A stretch of DNA of 64,000 bases from Nectonema munidae (taxonomy: Eukaryota > Nematomorpha > Nectonematoida > Nectonematidae). Both the position numbers and the translations under genes were made by a program. The notes under the pieces are model-generated. The model was not told where the DNA came from, did no database searches, and saw nothing but the letters and a program-made list of their open reading frames with translations. The stretch spans positions 310,001-374,000 of the forward strand of contig JAUIRK010000007.1 in NCBI GenBank assembly GCA_030549495.1. The letters run 5' to 3'. Shown here one piece after another: positions 49,301-59,189 of the stretch (the stretch's first letter is position 1; every line of letters starts with the position of its first letter).

Positions 49301-52300
49301 TTGACAGTTTCATTAATATTTTTATCTCCTATTTAAAAACTTTGTATACAAAGAAAAATTTATTTATTTTACTGCATTCTGTATCTCTAGGTCACGAATG
49401 GGTTTGCCCTCTTTGTCGGATTTTCGTATCATTTTAGCCCTTTTTTGTTTAAGGGATATAAAATATCTAAAATAAAAAGATTCAGGGCTTTGTAAATTTT
49501 GCAAAAGTCACCTACTTATTGCATTTATGTGTGAAATTTCAATTTGTCCAGAAGCACTGTGATAAAGTCGAAAAACGTGTTCTTTTATTTTGAAAGTATG
49601 AATAGTATAATATGTAGGATAAGGTTTTAAGTATAAATATAACGAATTAGTTACAGTTAAGTCCCGATAACTCAGTCAAATAAGTCGAAATTCATCTCAA
49701 CCCGAAGTCGAAAAGCGGTCATTGTCCAAGCCGTATCTCACACATGTTAACTTATTCGTTTAACTCAAAGTCGGATAAGTCGAAATTCCGCTTACCTCGA
49801 AGTAATTCAAGCAGCCTGCTCTGATGACAACGTGCATGTTTTGAACATCGGCCAACTCGAACTTCTATATTCTCGTTTATTACTGTCCTGTGTAAATCAT
49901 CGTATTTCGTGTTTTGACTCTTCTTTTTATAAAATAAATGCATTCAAAATATTTTTTCCAATACTTTCCCTCGCTTAAATTAGCGCATGCGTCGTATCCC
50001 AGAATAGGCATGATAAAAATGCAATCGTTTAAAACAAGATTGAGAACATCCTACTACACGACACTGCAACTTCGTTTAACTCAAAAGCATTTAATGGGTC
50101 TCCATGACTTGGAGTTATCGGGAGTCTACTGTATTTATTTTTTTGTACCATTTCCAAATGAATTTGATGAAAATAAATAATGACATATTTAATTTTAGGG
50201 ATAAAAATCGGAAAAACTTCCCTTTTAGCTTAAAAATTTGTCTGGTTGCATATTTTTTTAAATTTATTTTCAATATGGAGTGAAAAACGCTTACAAAGTC
50301 TGTGGATTGTTCGCAGGAAATTGAAATCTGAAGAGGAGGAAAGAGACTAGCGATACGTACGCAATGAGGAATATAAGGTGCAGAATAATCTTTGCTTGGA
50401 TCTTTATTTTGATGAAAAAACTTGTGGTTGTTAGTGCCAAAAAGATTAAAGCAAAATGAATCTAACAGGATAAAACGGAATATATGTAGACTTAAAAACC
50501 TCACTGTGGCATACGCATTCGTACACCAAAAATGCATGGACCTTGATTATTTCACTTTTAGTTTTTATATAAAAGTAATAATTATACAAAAATTTATGAA
50601 AAAATTAATTTGAAATTTGCAAAAAATAAAAAAAAAATAAAGATAATTTTTTTATTATTGTAAATTTATTTCAGAAAATGCAAGTACATCTTATTTTCAC
50701 AAAGCGTAAAAAAAATTTTTTAGAAGAAATTCAATGTGACATAAATTTTTAATAGTTTATCTTAAAAAACTGTATACACTTTTTTATTTTTTTCCAAAAT
50801 TTAAATGTGTGTGGAAGGAGTTGAAAACATTTTAGATAAAAAATCAATTTCATGGAAAAAAAATTGACCTGACCTTTTAAGCATGAGGGTAAACGGACTG
50901 AATGTATATGGACAGAATGTCTACGGCCTGAATGCCTAAAAGACTGAATGCCTAACGGACTGTGTGCGTATTGGGCATTTTTTTATGATTATAACGACAA
51001 AAACCGATTTATTGAAAGAAGAGGCTTTACACAAAGAGAGAAAAAAATTACGTAAGGATAATTTAGATAGATAAATATACTGTATTTATATATAGAGAGT
51101 GTGTGTGTCTTTTGTTCTCGCCTTTCTTTGTTATTTACTTTAAATAAAAATTTTGAAGCAAAAATTTTGAAAAAATTTATCCATATGTTCAAAATGAAGT
51201 TCGTTACTGGTCACAAATGTAGAAAAAAACTTTTATATGAAGGTTTTGCATATGTTGTCAACAGAAAGAAAGAGAATCGTATATATTGGAGATGCGAAAA
51301 TTATTACTTGTGACAATGAGATGCAGAAAATCTCAAATAGTCATTCACATCCACCAGATGAAACCCGCAACTGTTCACTGAAAGTTAAAGAAAGCATAAA
51401 AGAACAATCGCTGTAATCTAATGAAGCCACATGTTCCGTGATCAACCACTCTACAAGTGATTTGCCAAAAAAAGAATCAATAGTTCGTAGTGTAAGGCGT
51501 GTAAGAGTTCGTCTTAATGCAGATGAAGATTTAATTGCGACTACAAGTGGGGAGAATTTTCTACTCTACGAATCAGAAAGTATGAGAATTTACTCTACTA
51601 TACAGAATTTGAGCATCTTACGAGCAAAAAACAAGGGGTTTAGTGTTGGGATATTTCCTGTGCAACAACTATACACAATCCATGCCTCTCTTGCCACAAG
51701 CAAAGCGTTACCACTACTCTACTGCATTGCATGTAACAAAGACGAGAAAACGTATGAAGAACTATTTGATTTCTTAAAGAACGTAACCTATATCCAGAGT
51801 CTGTTCCAATGGATTTTGAACAAGCAGCAATAAAAGCTTTAAGAAAATGTTTCCCAAATCCAACTGTCCATGGTTGCTTGTTTCACTTCAGCCAGTTTCT
51901 CTTGCGAAAAATTGAAAGCCTTGGTTTACAAGGCTGGTATAGAAATCCTGAAAATGCTCTCATAATAAAACAAATACAAGCATTAGCTTTTGCTCCACCA
52001 AGTGATGTGATTGATCTATTTTACAGATTTTATGAAATCACTAGACCAAGAAACCGACGAAGTTTTGAGTGAGTTCTTTCGAAATAACCTGGCTTGGAAT
52101 CGTTCACCGCGGCTGGCGAAGACACCCAGTATTTAACATTGAAACATGGAATGCTTTCAACAGAATCAAGTGAGACTTTCCAAGTACCAATAATAATTCC
52201 CTGGAAGGATGGCATCAAGCTTTCAATAAAAGAGTTGGCGTAACTCACCGAACCATCGAAAAACTAGTGAAAAAAATTAAGCTGGAACAAGCTAAAAGGG

Positions 52301-55300
52301 AGCTCGACTAAATGAAAGAATAAAGAAAGTTTATGATAATTATGACAATAGTACAGGTTTGGCTTATCTAAGGTCTATAGTCAAAAATTTCATTTCTTTT
52401 CATGTGTGTCATTAAATCATGTATAAATCAATCAAGTAAGAAATGTTTTCATCCTTTTTCCAATTTATTCCTTTAAATCATTCTTTTGGCATTGTTATAT
52501 AAATGTGTAGTAGGCGGCATTCAGTCCGTAGGTCTTCAGTCCGTAGGCATTCAGTCCTCACACGAGCATGAGAGAAACATAAAATATGTAGTTTACTAGA
52601 AACAACTAAGATAAAATGAGACTATAAATGCGAATATATTCCTTTTATAAGGTTGATAAATTGAGATTGCATACACCAGCATTGTGGCATAAAAGCAGCC
52701 ATTGGATGTTAAAAATGTTAAAAAATTTTTTACAAAAGAGAAAAAGAAGCGTCAACTGATTTTGGAGTTCACTTGCAATCTTGTATAAGAACCATATGTT
52801 AATAGTGAAATTTGCGCGTTTCCAAGTTCCATAATATCAATTATCTTTTTTTTGAAGTCCTTTGTCAATATACTTCATGGTCAAAACTTCATTTTTTGTA
52901 TATATTTAATAAGTAGTTTTACTTAAATATGTAGATGCGATCTCAAAATTAGCACTCGTGTTTTTATTCTTCTTTTGCTTAACTTCAATTTCCTTAGTCC
53001 TTCAGATCATTTTTTCAAGTTTTCCAAGTCGGAAGCTGGTCTAAAGATTTAAGCTGGCATATGTGATTTAAGTTTCTTTAAAATTTTTGACTGGGTTAAA
53101 TGTTAAAATTTCATCAATTTTGTAAATAAGATATATTGTACACACCCTTTTTATACAAGAAATCACTCAAAGTCATATTTTTCTTTTCTAATACTTATAT
53201 TGATAACAATGGTAATACAAGCTAGAAAAATTAGGGCGATCATGAAAGCGTTACATCAAGTAATAGTCAAGCGTTTTTCTTGTTTTACAATAATAACGCA
53301 AAAAATATTCTCCTCTTTGTTAAGTTAGTCAGTGTATCATGTCTTGTTATATAAATTTAGAATCACTATTAATCTTCTTCATTTCAATTATTATTTTCAA
53401 ACAGTGTGAAATTTCATTCCTGCTTTACTTTCACTTATACTTGTTTCCCTTAGTTCAAGGATTTATTCTGAATATATTTCAAATTCTTTTATTTCATCAC
53501 TTTCAAGCTTTGTTCAATTCTTTAAAATTTTTTAACAAAAATGAGCGAAAAAATCGGCAAACTTTTATTTTTATTTCACTAAATAATTTTTGATGCGTAA
53601 AGTTTAGGAGAAATCATAAGATCCAGAATTAAAAACAAGACATTGAAAAATTAAGAAATTTCATCACTCAAAATTTGATGATATTTTTACTACTCGATCT
53701 TTTTCAGTTTTTTTTATAAAAAAAGTAGTTTTACAAAAATGTGTATGTTTTGTATACTTTGTATGTTTCATATACTGCATAAACCATTTTCCCATTTTTG
53801 TTGTCTCCCGTGGTATTACTAGAGCAATGGTACTATTTCTTTATTTTTGTTGTCTTCCATGTTTTTACCAGATCACTAAAGGAATGTGTTTACTTTCATA
53901 GCACATATTGAATGGGCATCGTTTAAAATTGAAGAAAACCAATCTGTGTCTGATGAAGCAAATCTATATTTTGAACAAGATGTACAAAAATGTATAATTC
54001 TATTTAAAACATATTTTACCCCAGCCACCCTACCATTAAATACAAAATTGTCATGTAAAATTTTTATAAAAAGGTGTACTCACAGAAAAAACTTCATTAT
54101 CCACCTCCCTTAGCAATTCCATCTTCTCTAAATGATTCTTCTGAAAAACGAAAATGTGTTATTCATTGTAACGTTATATGTCAATTTTTTTTCAATAAAA
54201 TATAAATATTAAAAAATTATAGTTTTTAAAAAAATGCATTATAAAATTTTTTATTAAAGTTATTTTTTTAATTAGTAAGTTAATTATTTACTTACTTACT
54301 TACTTGGTTAGTTAGTTTTTACAGTTTTTAAAAATTACTAGATTATAAAGTTATGCTAATTATTGTAATGAGTAAGGATTAAAATTTATTTTAAAGAAAA
54401 TGTGTCGCCACAGTTGTCCATTAAAAAGCTATAATTTGTAAAGTCAGTCACTATACACGTAACCAATAAGCAAAACAAATTGAAATTTTACTGTTGAGTA
54501 GATTTCAATTTCCTTTTTAACAAAGATACCATATTTCCATTTTGTTTTGGAAGAATGGAAGATTAACATATTTTTCAATGACTTTTAATGGCGTAATATA
54601 TTCCAATTTTATTCTTCCAAAGTTCTAGATTTACATAAATTTTTAATACTTCAGAATATTTACCATATTTTATTTTGTTAAATTATTCATTTCATTCGCT
54701 TTTAGATTTTATAGCCCTAATTTCCTTTTTTACAACTAAAGGTCCTACAGATTACTATTATTATACCTTAATTTTATATTAATATCCACATGAAATTTAT
54801 TTGGAAATTATTGTCTTCTAGTTGCATCATGTAAAATATATGAGATAAACTTCCCCTTCAGAAATTTTCACGTCTCTCAGGATCCAAGCAAAGTTAACTC
54901 AATAAAAAATAAGCAAAAGCCAGAGTTTTTTACTTTTCGCCAATTTTATCATTAGTATTTAAATGTAAAAACTTACCACAAAAATGAGAACACAAATATT
55001 AATGAGTAGAGGAATCGTTAGAACCATCACCATTCCAACCGTGTTCATTTTGTTACAAGATGTTTTCTTGTGCAAGTATTTCCTTATATATTTCTCCATC
55101 GACTTGCAATCAAAAATAAAGTAAAAACTGTTGTATATTGAAATTTGAAGAATACGAAATAGATATCTCCTATAGCGAAAAAATTTTTTTCCTGAAAAAT
55201 TTGATATCAAAACAACTTATTTCTTTTAGGAATTTGAGATTTAACATTTTTCTATCCAAATTAAAGAAATATTTAGCGAAAAATGAATGAAAGTGAATAT

Positions 55301-56088
55301 AGATACGAGAAATAATACTTTTCTTTTCCATAAGTTTAATAGCCTGCTAGTTCATTATTTAAAGAGAATATAGTAATTCAATATTTTCTGCTACTTTATC
55401 AATTTTAAAGTGTTTCTTTTGTTCATATGAAGAATTGTTAGCATCATTTTATCTACTCACCATACCAATTTCTATAAATGATCTTTCTTGGATATCCTTT
55501 TAGAGATTAATTAAGAAAGTGTGGCACGGAAAAAAGATCTAGATATTTTTTTACCAAACTATAAAAGCGAAGTAGGATGAAATTCTTAATCAATAACTGT
55601 GCTAAGGGAAATGACTTCTTTTGATCGAATTATTGGAAACAAAAGGAAGAAAAAATAAAACATCCTATCGATGATATAAATTTAAGTGAAAAATGTTCTG
55701 CTTTAGCTCAATTTTTATGAAATTCATCTCTTATTTTTTACACAAATCGTGATATCATAAATTTCGTGTGATATCATCAAACTTTTCTACACATTCATGC
55801 TTTTCTTGCAGGCCTTATACTGCATTTCCTATCGCAAGAATTATGTTAAGCGTACCAACACATATGCCTAATTTGAAAGTTTTGTTCTCAATTCACATGT
55901 TAATATCAAATTTCATATTCGACGATTTGAACGGGGTTTCATAATAACGTCAACGTGTTTACTCAGCCACATGAAATTTTTACAAAAGATAAAATCTTAC
56001 ACTTCTGAATCTGGAAACCAAGAAAGAGATCATTGTGGAGAAGAAGATGTAGAGCATAACAGAGCAGGCCAGGTAATATGATGTACTT
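34334..56088 (-). CDS. Membrane adenylyl cyclase: second transmembrane bundle (part) and C2 catalytic half
   Basis: Class III cyclase making cAMP at the plasma membrane. Ten minus-strand exons: 56001-56088, 54977-55102, 50295-50401, 48410-48464, 47360-47518, 45475-45621, 45316-45417, 43556-43670, 37614-37738, 34334-34489 (TGA). All borders are GT..AG and phases agree. Membrane segments are YYLACSVMLYIFFSTMISFL, VGMVMVLTIPLLINICVLIF, IILHLIFLIAYVSLVSFLLF and FLLAFFLLIC. The C2 half starts at LLLDNVLPSYATEYYL. It has VMFASIPNF, EKIKAFSSIYMA (the C2 Lys), LRIGIDCGPVIAGVIG, YDVWGDTANVASRM (Asp, Asn, Arg of the ATP site) and IKGKGELQTYFV. All C2 catalytic residues are present. One membrane segment between the second and third exons seems missing; an exon may have been overlooked, and the third exon could start at 50420. 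The C1 half and first bundle were not found and may lie beyond 64000. The subtype is not assigned. Confidence 0.9.
34490..35749. other. Cyclase last intron, right of the terminal exon
   Basis: A+T-rich intron with a run of 16 G at 35088-35103. No exon or named repeat is supported; the frames at 35149-35581 look like chance. Confidence 0.35.
35750..36200 (+). pseudogene. Fragment of a repeat-family protein with FDTTS..NT...PHIGE motif
   Basis: Plus-strand broken frames read VKILGVPLINRYA, SSLLEEW, MVFDTTSLNT, ICIQKRLKKSILWCPC, PHIGELLLKKAWEDLKVYTT and SRPEYEFF. From memory this order (GVP....A, DTT..NTG, ACRHHIGE) occurs in uncharacterised, highly repeated proteins of cnidarians and arthropods, likely a transposase-type family. 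I cannot name it. It has stops and a frameshift, and lies in the last intron of the cyclase gene. Confidence 0.45.
36201..36869. other. Intronic interval
   Basis: Cyclase intron sequence without a recognised feature. Confidence 0.35.
36870..37518 (+). pseudogene. LINE reverse-transcriptase C-terminal fragment, RTE-like
   Basis: Plus-strand frames read MSMKLKAKVYTTIIGPVMTY and AANA, then LKDRIKREEVKRKTGVATSV and LAVVERSKLPW, VVRQVLDRKV, ERLDELALTKEDAQYREKWR and QRIKATDLQLG. This is the long conserved tail of RTE-like LINEs (KVY...RPA..YGAE.W, L.DRIR.EEI, S.LRW.GHV..R, LT.EDAQDREKWR). Frameshifts and stops separate the pieces. It stops about 100 bp from the cyclase exon at 37614, so the insertion nearly reached the splice donor. 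Confidence 0.7.
37739..39149. other. Cyclase intron with a possible piggyBac N-terminal relic
   Basis: At 38220-38660 plus-strand pieces such as IFIDEEYDEKQ, FFDDKFVS and QYLRTMPNKRDGFFERN weakly recall the start of piggyBac transposases (FFDD..V, ..L..LP..R.YW). The match is too faint to call. The remainder is A+T-rich. Confidence 0.25.
39150..39480 (-). pseudogene. LINE fragment: linker before the reverse transcriptase
   Basis: The minus-strand frame reads KNSNCLRKSTKNRIDYEINM, NSKKLCKYINEKRKNKIPVE and ILSEDGNIIEDEFLPEAFNF. This follows the pattern of the region between endonuclease and reverse transcriptase in CR1/Jockey-like LINEs (K.W..IN.......P....DG.II.D....A..FN.YF). Only about 100 residues remain. 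Confidence 0.6.
39954..40563 (+). pseudogene. C-terminal part of the DEQGERFHQD repeat-family protein
   Basis: Two overlapping plus-strand frames (39954-40301 and 40228-40563), offset by one frameshift, give LLPPLHIKLGLMKNFVKPLE, KLKEGIFVGPQIREVM, NELLEAYEDMGCRMSLK, IHFLHSHLDIFPPNLGAVSD and EHGERLHQDIRKMESRYKGR, ending KKKHF. The last part is the same as at 1-170. It is abruptly replaced at about 40565 by a minus-strand piggyBac relic. The family is of unknown mechanism; it is named here only by its motif. Confidence 0.6.
40570..41260 (-). pseudogene. Decayed piggyBac-like transposase (copy 3)
   Basis: The minus-strand frame 40795-41211 reads FSRKMFELIIEETNRYATVY, EDLKLFLGVLLFSGYLKLQS, YWSNDEDLGIKLV and SFIKFGIF. 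A shifted frame then continues LSLDEMIVKYFGHNSLKQFI and RGKPIRFGHKLWA (first catalytic Asp in SLDE). These align end to end with residues 110-290 of the intact transposase at 25843-27558. After the first Asp region the copy jumps to VVKQPHPH and ends. One frameshift, stops and an internal deletion mark it as dead. Confidence 0.75.
41575..41944. repeat. 370-bp segment bounded by inverted palindromic repeats next to piggyBac copy 3
   Basis: The left end CTCCCATTGATCTCATATGA and the inverted right end CTCCCAGTGATCTCATGTGA match with two differences and both run on into GATC. Each contains a near-perfect palindrome around GATCTCATATGAGATC. It lies just upstream of the start of piggyBac copy 3 (minus). 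It may be that element's 5' module or a separate MITE. No TTAA flanks it exactly. Confidence 0.55.
41955..42018 (+). repeat. SINE family A, 3' tail only
   Basis: AATGCGAGCATTTAGCCTTA, TGGCTGAAAGTGCTTTGATA, TCTCCAACCAACCAAC matches the tail of the minus-strand copy at 3735-3930. The tRNA-like head is missing, as expected of a 5'-truncated insertion. Confidence 0.65.
42130..42330 (-). pseudogene. LINE reverse-transcriptase fragment, minus strand
   Basis: The minus-strand frame reads FCFLGTIFDNGLLWNAQVES, VCNKLSYLYLLNS. It fits the C-terminal (F)LG..D..L.W..H....C.KLS motif of CR1/Jockey-like LINEs. It is oriented opposite to the LINE 3' end that follows. Confidence 0.5.
42340..43050 (+). pseudogene. 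LINE 3' end, same family as 18060-19700
   Basis: Shares HHNYNIRTKFSYFHPRLKSK-like peptide, ATCATAGAACTGGCGCAATT, TTTTCCTGTTTCACTTTTTA and the tail ATGTATGAAATGGTTACACA with the copy at 18905-19690, over about 650 bp. The peptide is the usual HNYNTR motif near the end of LINE ORF2. It lies in a cyclase intron. Confidence 0.65.
43671..45315. other. Cyclase intron
   Basis: Intron between the cyclase exons at 43556-43670 and 45316-45417. An open frame at 44496-44708 matches no known family. No mobile element was recognised. Confidence 0.4.
45622..47359. other. Cyclase intron
   Basis: A+T-rich intron; nothing recognised beyond chance frames. Confidence 0.4.
48780..48870 (-). repeat. tRNA-derived SINE head, family C
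   Basis: Minus strand: an A box GATGGCCTAGTGGTGGGAA and a B box GGTTCGAACCTCG, 35-40 bases apart, with a long variable-like arm between (GGGTCTCGACCC). This recalls a Leu- or Ser-type tRNA head. The acceptor strands do not pair, so it is not a working tRNA gene. No second copy was found in the window. Confidence 0.5.
49654..50131. mobile_element. pogo/Tigger-type MITE, 478 bp
   Basis: Left end CAGTTAAGTCCCGATAACTC and inverted right end CAGTAGACTCCCGATAACTC match well, and each is flanked by TA, the target site of Tc1/mariner/pogo elements. Inside are repeated TAAGTCGAAATTC-like blocks typical of this group. No transposase is left. It lies between two cyclase exons. Confidence 0.7.
50890..52571 (+). 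mobile_element. MULE (Mutator-like) transposon with FLYWCH domain and tandem-repeat ends
   Basis: A decayed transposase gene at about 51185-52313 is bracketed by arrays of a 15-16-base unit, ACGGACTGAATGCCTA. There are about five units at 50893-50968 and three inverted units at 52515-52557. GCATGAGGG-like and CTCATGC-like sequences lie at the outer edges. No target duplication was seen. MULEs often have long terminal repeats; ends built of short tandem units are unusual. The element lies in a cyclase intron. Confidence 0.7.
51185..52313 (+). pseudogene. FLYWCH/MULE transposase, decayed
   Basis: In order: a FLYWCH zinc finger (GHKCRKKLLYEGFAYVVNRK, IYWRCENYY, then in another frame SNSHSHPP), a linker (RSVRRVRVR), and the MULE domain with QLYTIHASLATSKALPLLYC, KTYEELFDFLKN, DFEQAAIKALRKCFPNPTVH, GCLFHFSQ and the C-terminal NSLEGWHQAFNKRVGVTHRT. 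The second Asp (DFE) and the C-x2-H motif (CLFH) are kept. The usual first DGTF box reads NKGF, so that Asp seems lost. At least two frameshifts and two stops break it. Confidence 0.75.
52572..54976. other. Cyclase intron
   Basis: A+T-rich. Tetranucleotide TTAC/TTAG repeats lie near 54285-54318, and a short direct repeat of TTTGTTGTCT sits at about 53797 and 53847. A missing cyclase membrane segment might be encoded here, but I found no exon that fits. Confidence 0.35.
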
Positions 56089-56149
56089 CTAAAGCAGAAA
56101 ATGGATGAGGAGAAGATTTTCAAGACTAATAACTCGCCGTTCTCAATTG

Positions 56150-56275
56150 TAGTTACCGAGAGATCATTTTTATTATTTAAGGACTATTCCCTCAAATCTT
56201 TAAATCGACTTCCAACAGAAAAAATAACAAAACAGCTGAAAACTCATCACTTTTTGAAGCCTAATTGAGTTTTAT
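56150..56275 (+). pseudogene. Possible LINE 3'-terminal coding fragment
   Basis: The plus-strand frame reads VTERSFLLFKDYSLKSLNRL, PTEKITKQLKTHHFLKPN and stops. It recalls the ends of LINE ORF2 (..F...SLK.WN.LP.EI...LK..L). The match is generic. Confidence 0.3.
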
Positions 56276-56453
56276 TGTGTTTTGACATCATTGAATGTCC
56301 TTTCTTAACTACTCATACATTTAGCTGTTTATTTTTTAAATACATAAATATTTTGTTATAGACCTTTTGTATTTTTTTCTGTTTTTATATCCTTATTAAT
56401 AAATGAATATAAAAGTATACAAACGAGGAATATAGTAAGATAGTATGAGAAAC

Positions 56454-56645
56454 CTTTATTAAAGAGAATGTTTCGACTCTATGATTATTTTCAAGTTAAG
56501 TAAGTCAAGTAGAAAGGGGAGAAATGCTGTAACTCACAAGAAACCCTTTCCTTCATCTTCACCACAAAAGCCGCAGTCTTCACTTTCGGCTTGACTCAAG
56601 TTGAAAAAGACTCATAGAGTGGAAATATTCTCTTTATTAAAGATT
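56454..56645. repeat. Snapback repeat, about 55-bp inverted arms
   Basis: CTTTATTAAAGAGAATGTTT, then CGACTCTATGA and TTCAAGTTAAGTAAGTCAAG at 56454-56510, is repeated inverted at about 56591-56645 (CTTGACTC...CATAGAGT...CTCTTTATTAAAG). The spacer is about 80 bases. This may be a foldback MITE; no target duplication was identified. Confidence 0.6.
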
Positions 56646-57752
56646 TGTCATACTATACCCCGCGTATTTCAAATATTAGTTTAGCAATTTGTATTATATG
56701 TAGTCATTTATCATTTACTATTTCTATAATTTTCTAAGCATAATTTTTCTATCTACTAATCTTAAACAACATTAATAATATGAAGTAATTTGTATAATGT
56801 GTAAAAAATTTGGCCATTTAAACACGGCTTTTTTCCAACACTCTGCACACATGGCATGGACCGACGGCTGCTTATCAAGATTTAGACATAAAGAGAATAA
56901 AATTCGCTGGTAGATCTAAAATGGATGTTAGCACAAAATGTTTGGTAAAAAATGTAGGCAGGTGCCAAATCTCATCTTTATAAAAGAAGGCATAGGGAGA
57001 TTAGGATGGGAAATTATTGACATGATGCAGAAGTATCTGTAGGAAAAAAAGATTATAATTTATTTCAGCAGAGTTATCAAAGCTATTTGTAGGAACTTTG
57101 GAAGTATGTTTGAACTTATGTATACTTCTCTTTAATTCCACAAATAGATCAATTTATTCATAAGTAATAAAGAACAACACTTGATGAAGTGAGAAAGGCA
57201 AAAATATAATAATTAGTATTTTATACCCACCAAACTTTCTTTCAATTTAAACGCAGTGGAATTCGTTTTTAGCGAAGTGCGTGATATAACGAAGCGATTT
57301 GAGTTAGGCCTATGTTTATTGCCTCTATAAAATTCATTTATAAGTAGGTTTTAATGAGTTCTGAATCGGATTCAACCAATTTTCAGATATAGAAAAATAA
57401 ATTTCTTCTGAGTTTCAGATTCATTGCAAATTAATGAGATATAACGAGTTGAATTTCCACATATTTATAGTACTCTGATTTTCGTTGAAACAATTTTTGA
57501 ATGGAGGTTTCGTGGAATTAATAACGTATTGATTAAAGCTTGCAGCGTTTTAACTAATAAATGTCTTATATATTGCCAATACAAGACCTTTATTTATCAC
57601 GAATATAAAGGGGAAGACAGCTAACTAAATAAATGCTGCAAAGTACTTTGATTTCACGAGAACAAACTTCGCGAACTGCACGCTAGAGACAAATTCAAGA
57701 CTAAGTTAATTTCGAGAATACACATGCTTCAAAAATTCTACCAGTAACTAGT
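56646..57752. other. Upstream flank or intron of the cyclase gene
   Basis: No cyclase exon found. GTGGAATTCG at 57257 with GATATAACGAAGCGATTTGA resembles a pogo-type end. Confidence 0.3.
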
Positions 57753-58345
57753 CACAATGGTTCTCAACCTTTTTCCTACCATGGCCCCCTTTTTGCCTAA
57801 ATATTATTGTATGGCCCCATAAAGTTTTTTTATATATATTTTTCTATATTTTAGAGGACAAAAACGAAAATTAGGAACTTTTTAATGAGGTTATTCATTC
57901 AAACAACAAAACATAAAAGCAAAAAAACTGTAAAATTCCTTTAAAAATTATAGAGCTTCTAAATCATATCTTTTTTTCATAATAGTTTAGAATTAAAGTT
58001 ACTTTCCAATTGGGTCTTTTTTACTTCATATTAACGGTCTAAGATTAGTAGATGTGGCAACAAAACTATAAAAAAAGTTCATCAATCTTGAATTTTAATA
58101 TAAAGTTTCAAGATATAGTTGCTAAAATAATCAAAGCTTTGGAGCAATTTTATAAATAAAAACGAATTTTTTCGTCAAATTACCTTTTTAATTTAAACAT
58201 CAATCCAATCAATCCTAACTTATAACTTGTTTTCTGACTTCTCTACGATCTGATGTATTGTATGGAAATCATATTTTTTTCTGTGGCACCCTTAAAATTT
58301 CTTGTTGCCCCCCAGGGGGCCATATGGTCCACGTTGAGAAACCCA
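57753..58345. mobile_element. Non-autonomous hAT element, 593 bp
   Basis: The left end CACAATGGTTCTCAACCTTT, with CCATGGCCCCC shortly inside, and the inverted right end TGGGTTTCTCAACGTGGACC, with ATGGCCCCCTGG, are typical hAT (Charlie-like) termini. The flanks TAACTAGT (57745-57752) and GAACTAGT (58346-58353) form an 8-bp target duplication with one difference, the length expected of hAT elements. It carries no transposase. Confidence 0.75.
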
Positions 58346-59030
58346 GAACTAGTGCTTATCTTATTAAATCTATGTAAAAAACCGTTGCTAGAATTATATC
58401 TTTACGATGAAGATTTGGTAAACTTTCTGAATTTGTGCACCAAAGAACGTGTTTATCTTTTGTGTCAATTGACCTCTCTTCATCCCTTGCAATACAAGCA
58501 ATAATTCCACATTTTGTATATTTTTCATTTCAAACAAACCCATGCTTTTTGACTTTCTGTTTCTCTCTATAAATTTTGTGAAACTTATTACGTTTTGCAT
58601 TCCGCAAAATTAAATTTTTCGCCAATATTCCAACTAACTTAATAATTAACTAAATAGCTCATTTTTTTTACAAAACACTTTTTCAAAAAATGTGCGTTCG
58701 ACCAAGTGTTCATCAACGAGAAATGTATAGACAAAAGTGGGGAAATCAATTTTAGAATTATTAATAGATTATTTTTAAACATAACGGAATATGATAAGCT
58801 GTTTAAAATGTAATGTTTTAAATTAATGTTAAGAACGTTAAGTTCTATGTCTTTTTAAACGTAAAATAACAGTTTCTTTCTTTTTTAACTCTTTTGACCG
58901 TAATAAAAGTATCTTACCTTGGCGAACAAAGCGAATTGATGTTATAAGAGCATTACTTTCTTAGTTCTCTTTAAAACCTACGACTTAGTCGTCTACACAA
59001 GCACACTCAAGCTTTCACCAAACATTTTAA

Positions 59031-59189
59031 ATGAAAGAACCTTTTAGAACAAAAGGAAAAGTGGATCCCGCATATAAAAGTAAAGATGATGAAGTTGCAG
59101 AGAAGGGAGTATTCTTCGAGGTACAGTTCAATCGTGGTCAAGTACTTTCTCTTGATGAAGTTCGTGTCGAAGATGAGAAAAGGCGATGA
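59031..59189 (+). CDS. Small open frame of unknown nature
   Basis: From ATG 59031 to TGA 59187-59189 the frame reads MKEPFRTKGK, DPAYKSKDDEVAEKGVFFEV and QFNRGQVLSLDEVRVEDEKR. The mixed charged composition and more balanced codons than its surroundings are protein-like. It matches no family I know. The opposite strand is open too, so this may be chance or an exon of either strand. Confidence 0.2.
   Translation: MKEPFRTKGKVDPAYKSKDDEVAEKGVFFEVQFNRGQVLSLDEVRVEDEKRR

Noticed and set aside
50115-50537. 140-aa minus-strand frame
   Set aside because: A chance frame overlapping the cyclase membrane exon at 50295-50401, which uses another frame with a donor and matching phases.
53210-53290. Hydrophobic minus-strand stretch AFMIALIFLACITIVI as the missing cyclase membrane exon
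   Set aside because: No acceptor lies close upstream in the open part of the frame and no good donor follows.
58394-58520. Exon-like minus-strand segment with TTGCAAG acceptor and GTAAAG donor
   Set aside because: Its peptide matches nothing in cyclases or any family I know, and A+T-rich DNA gives such sites by chance.
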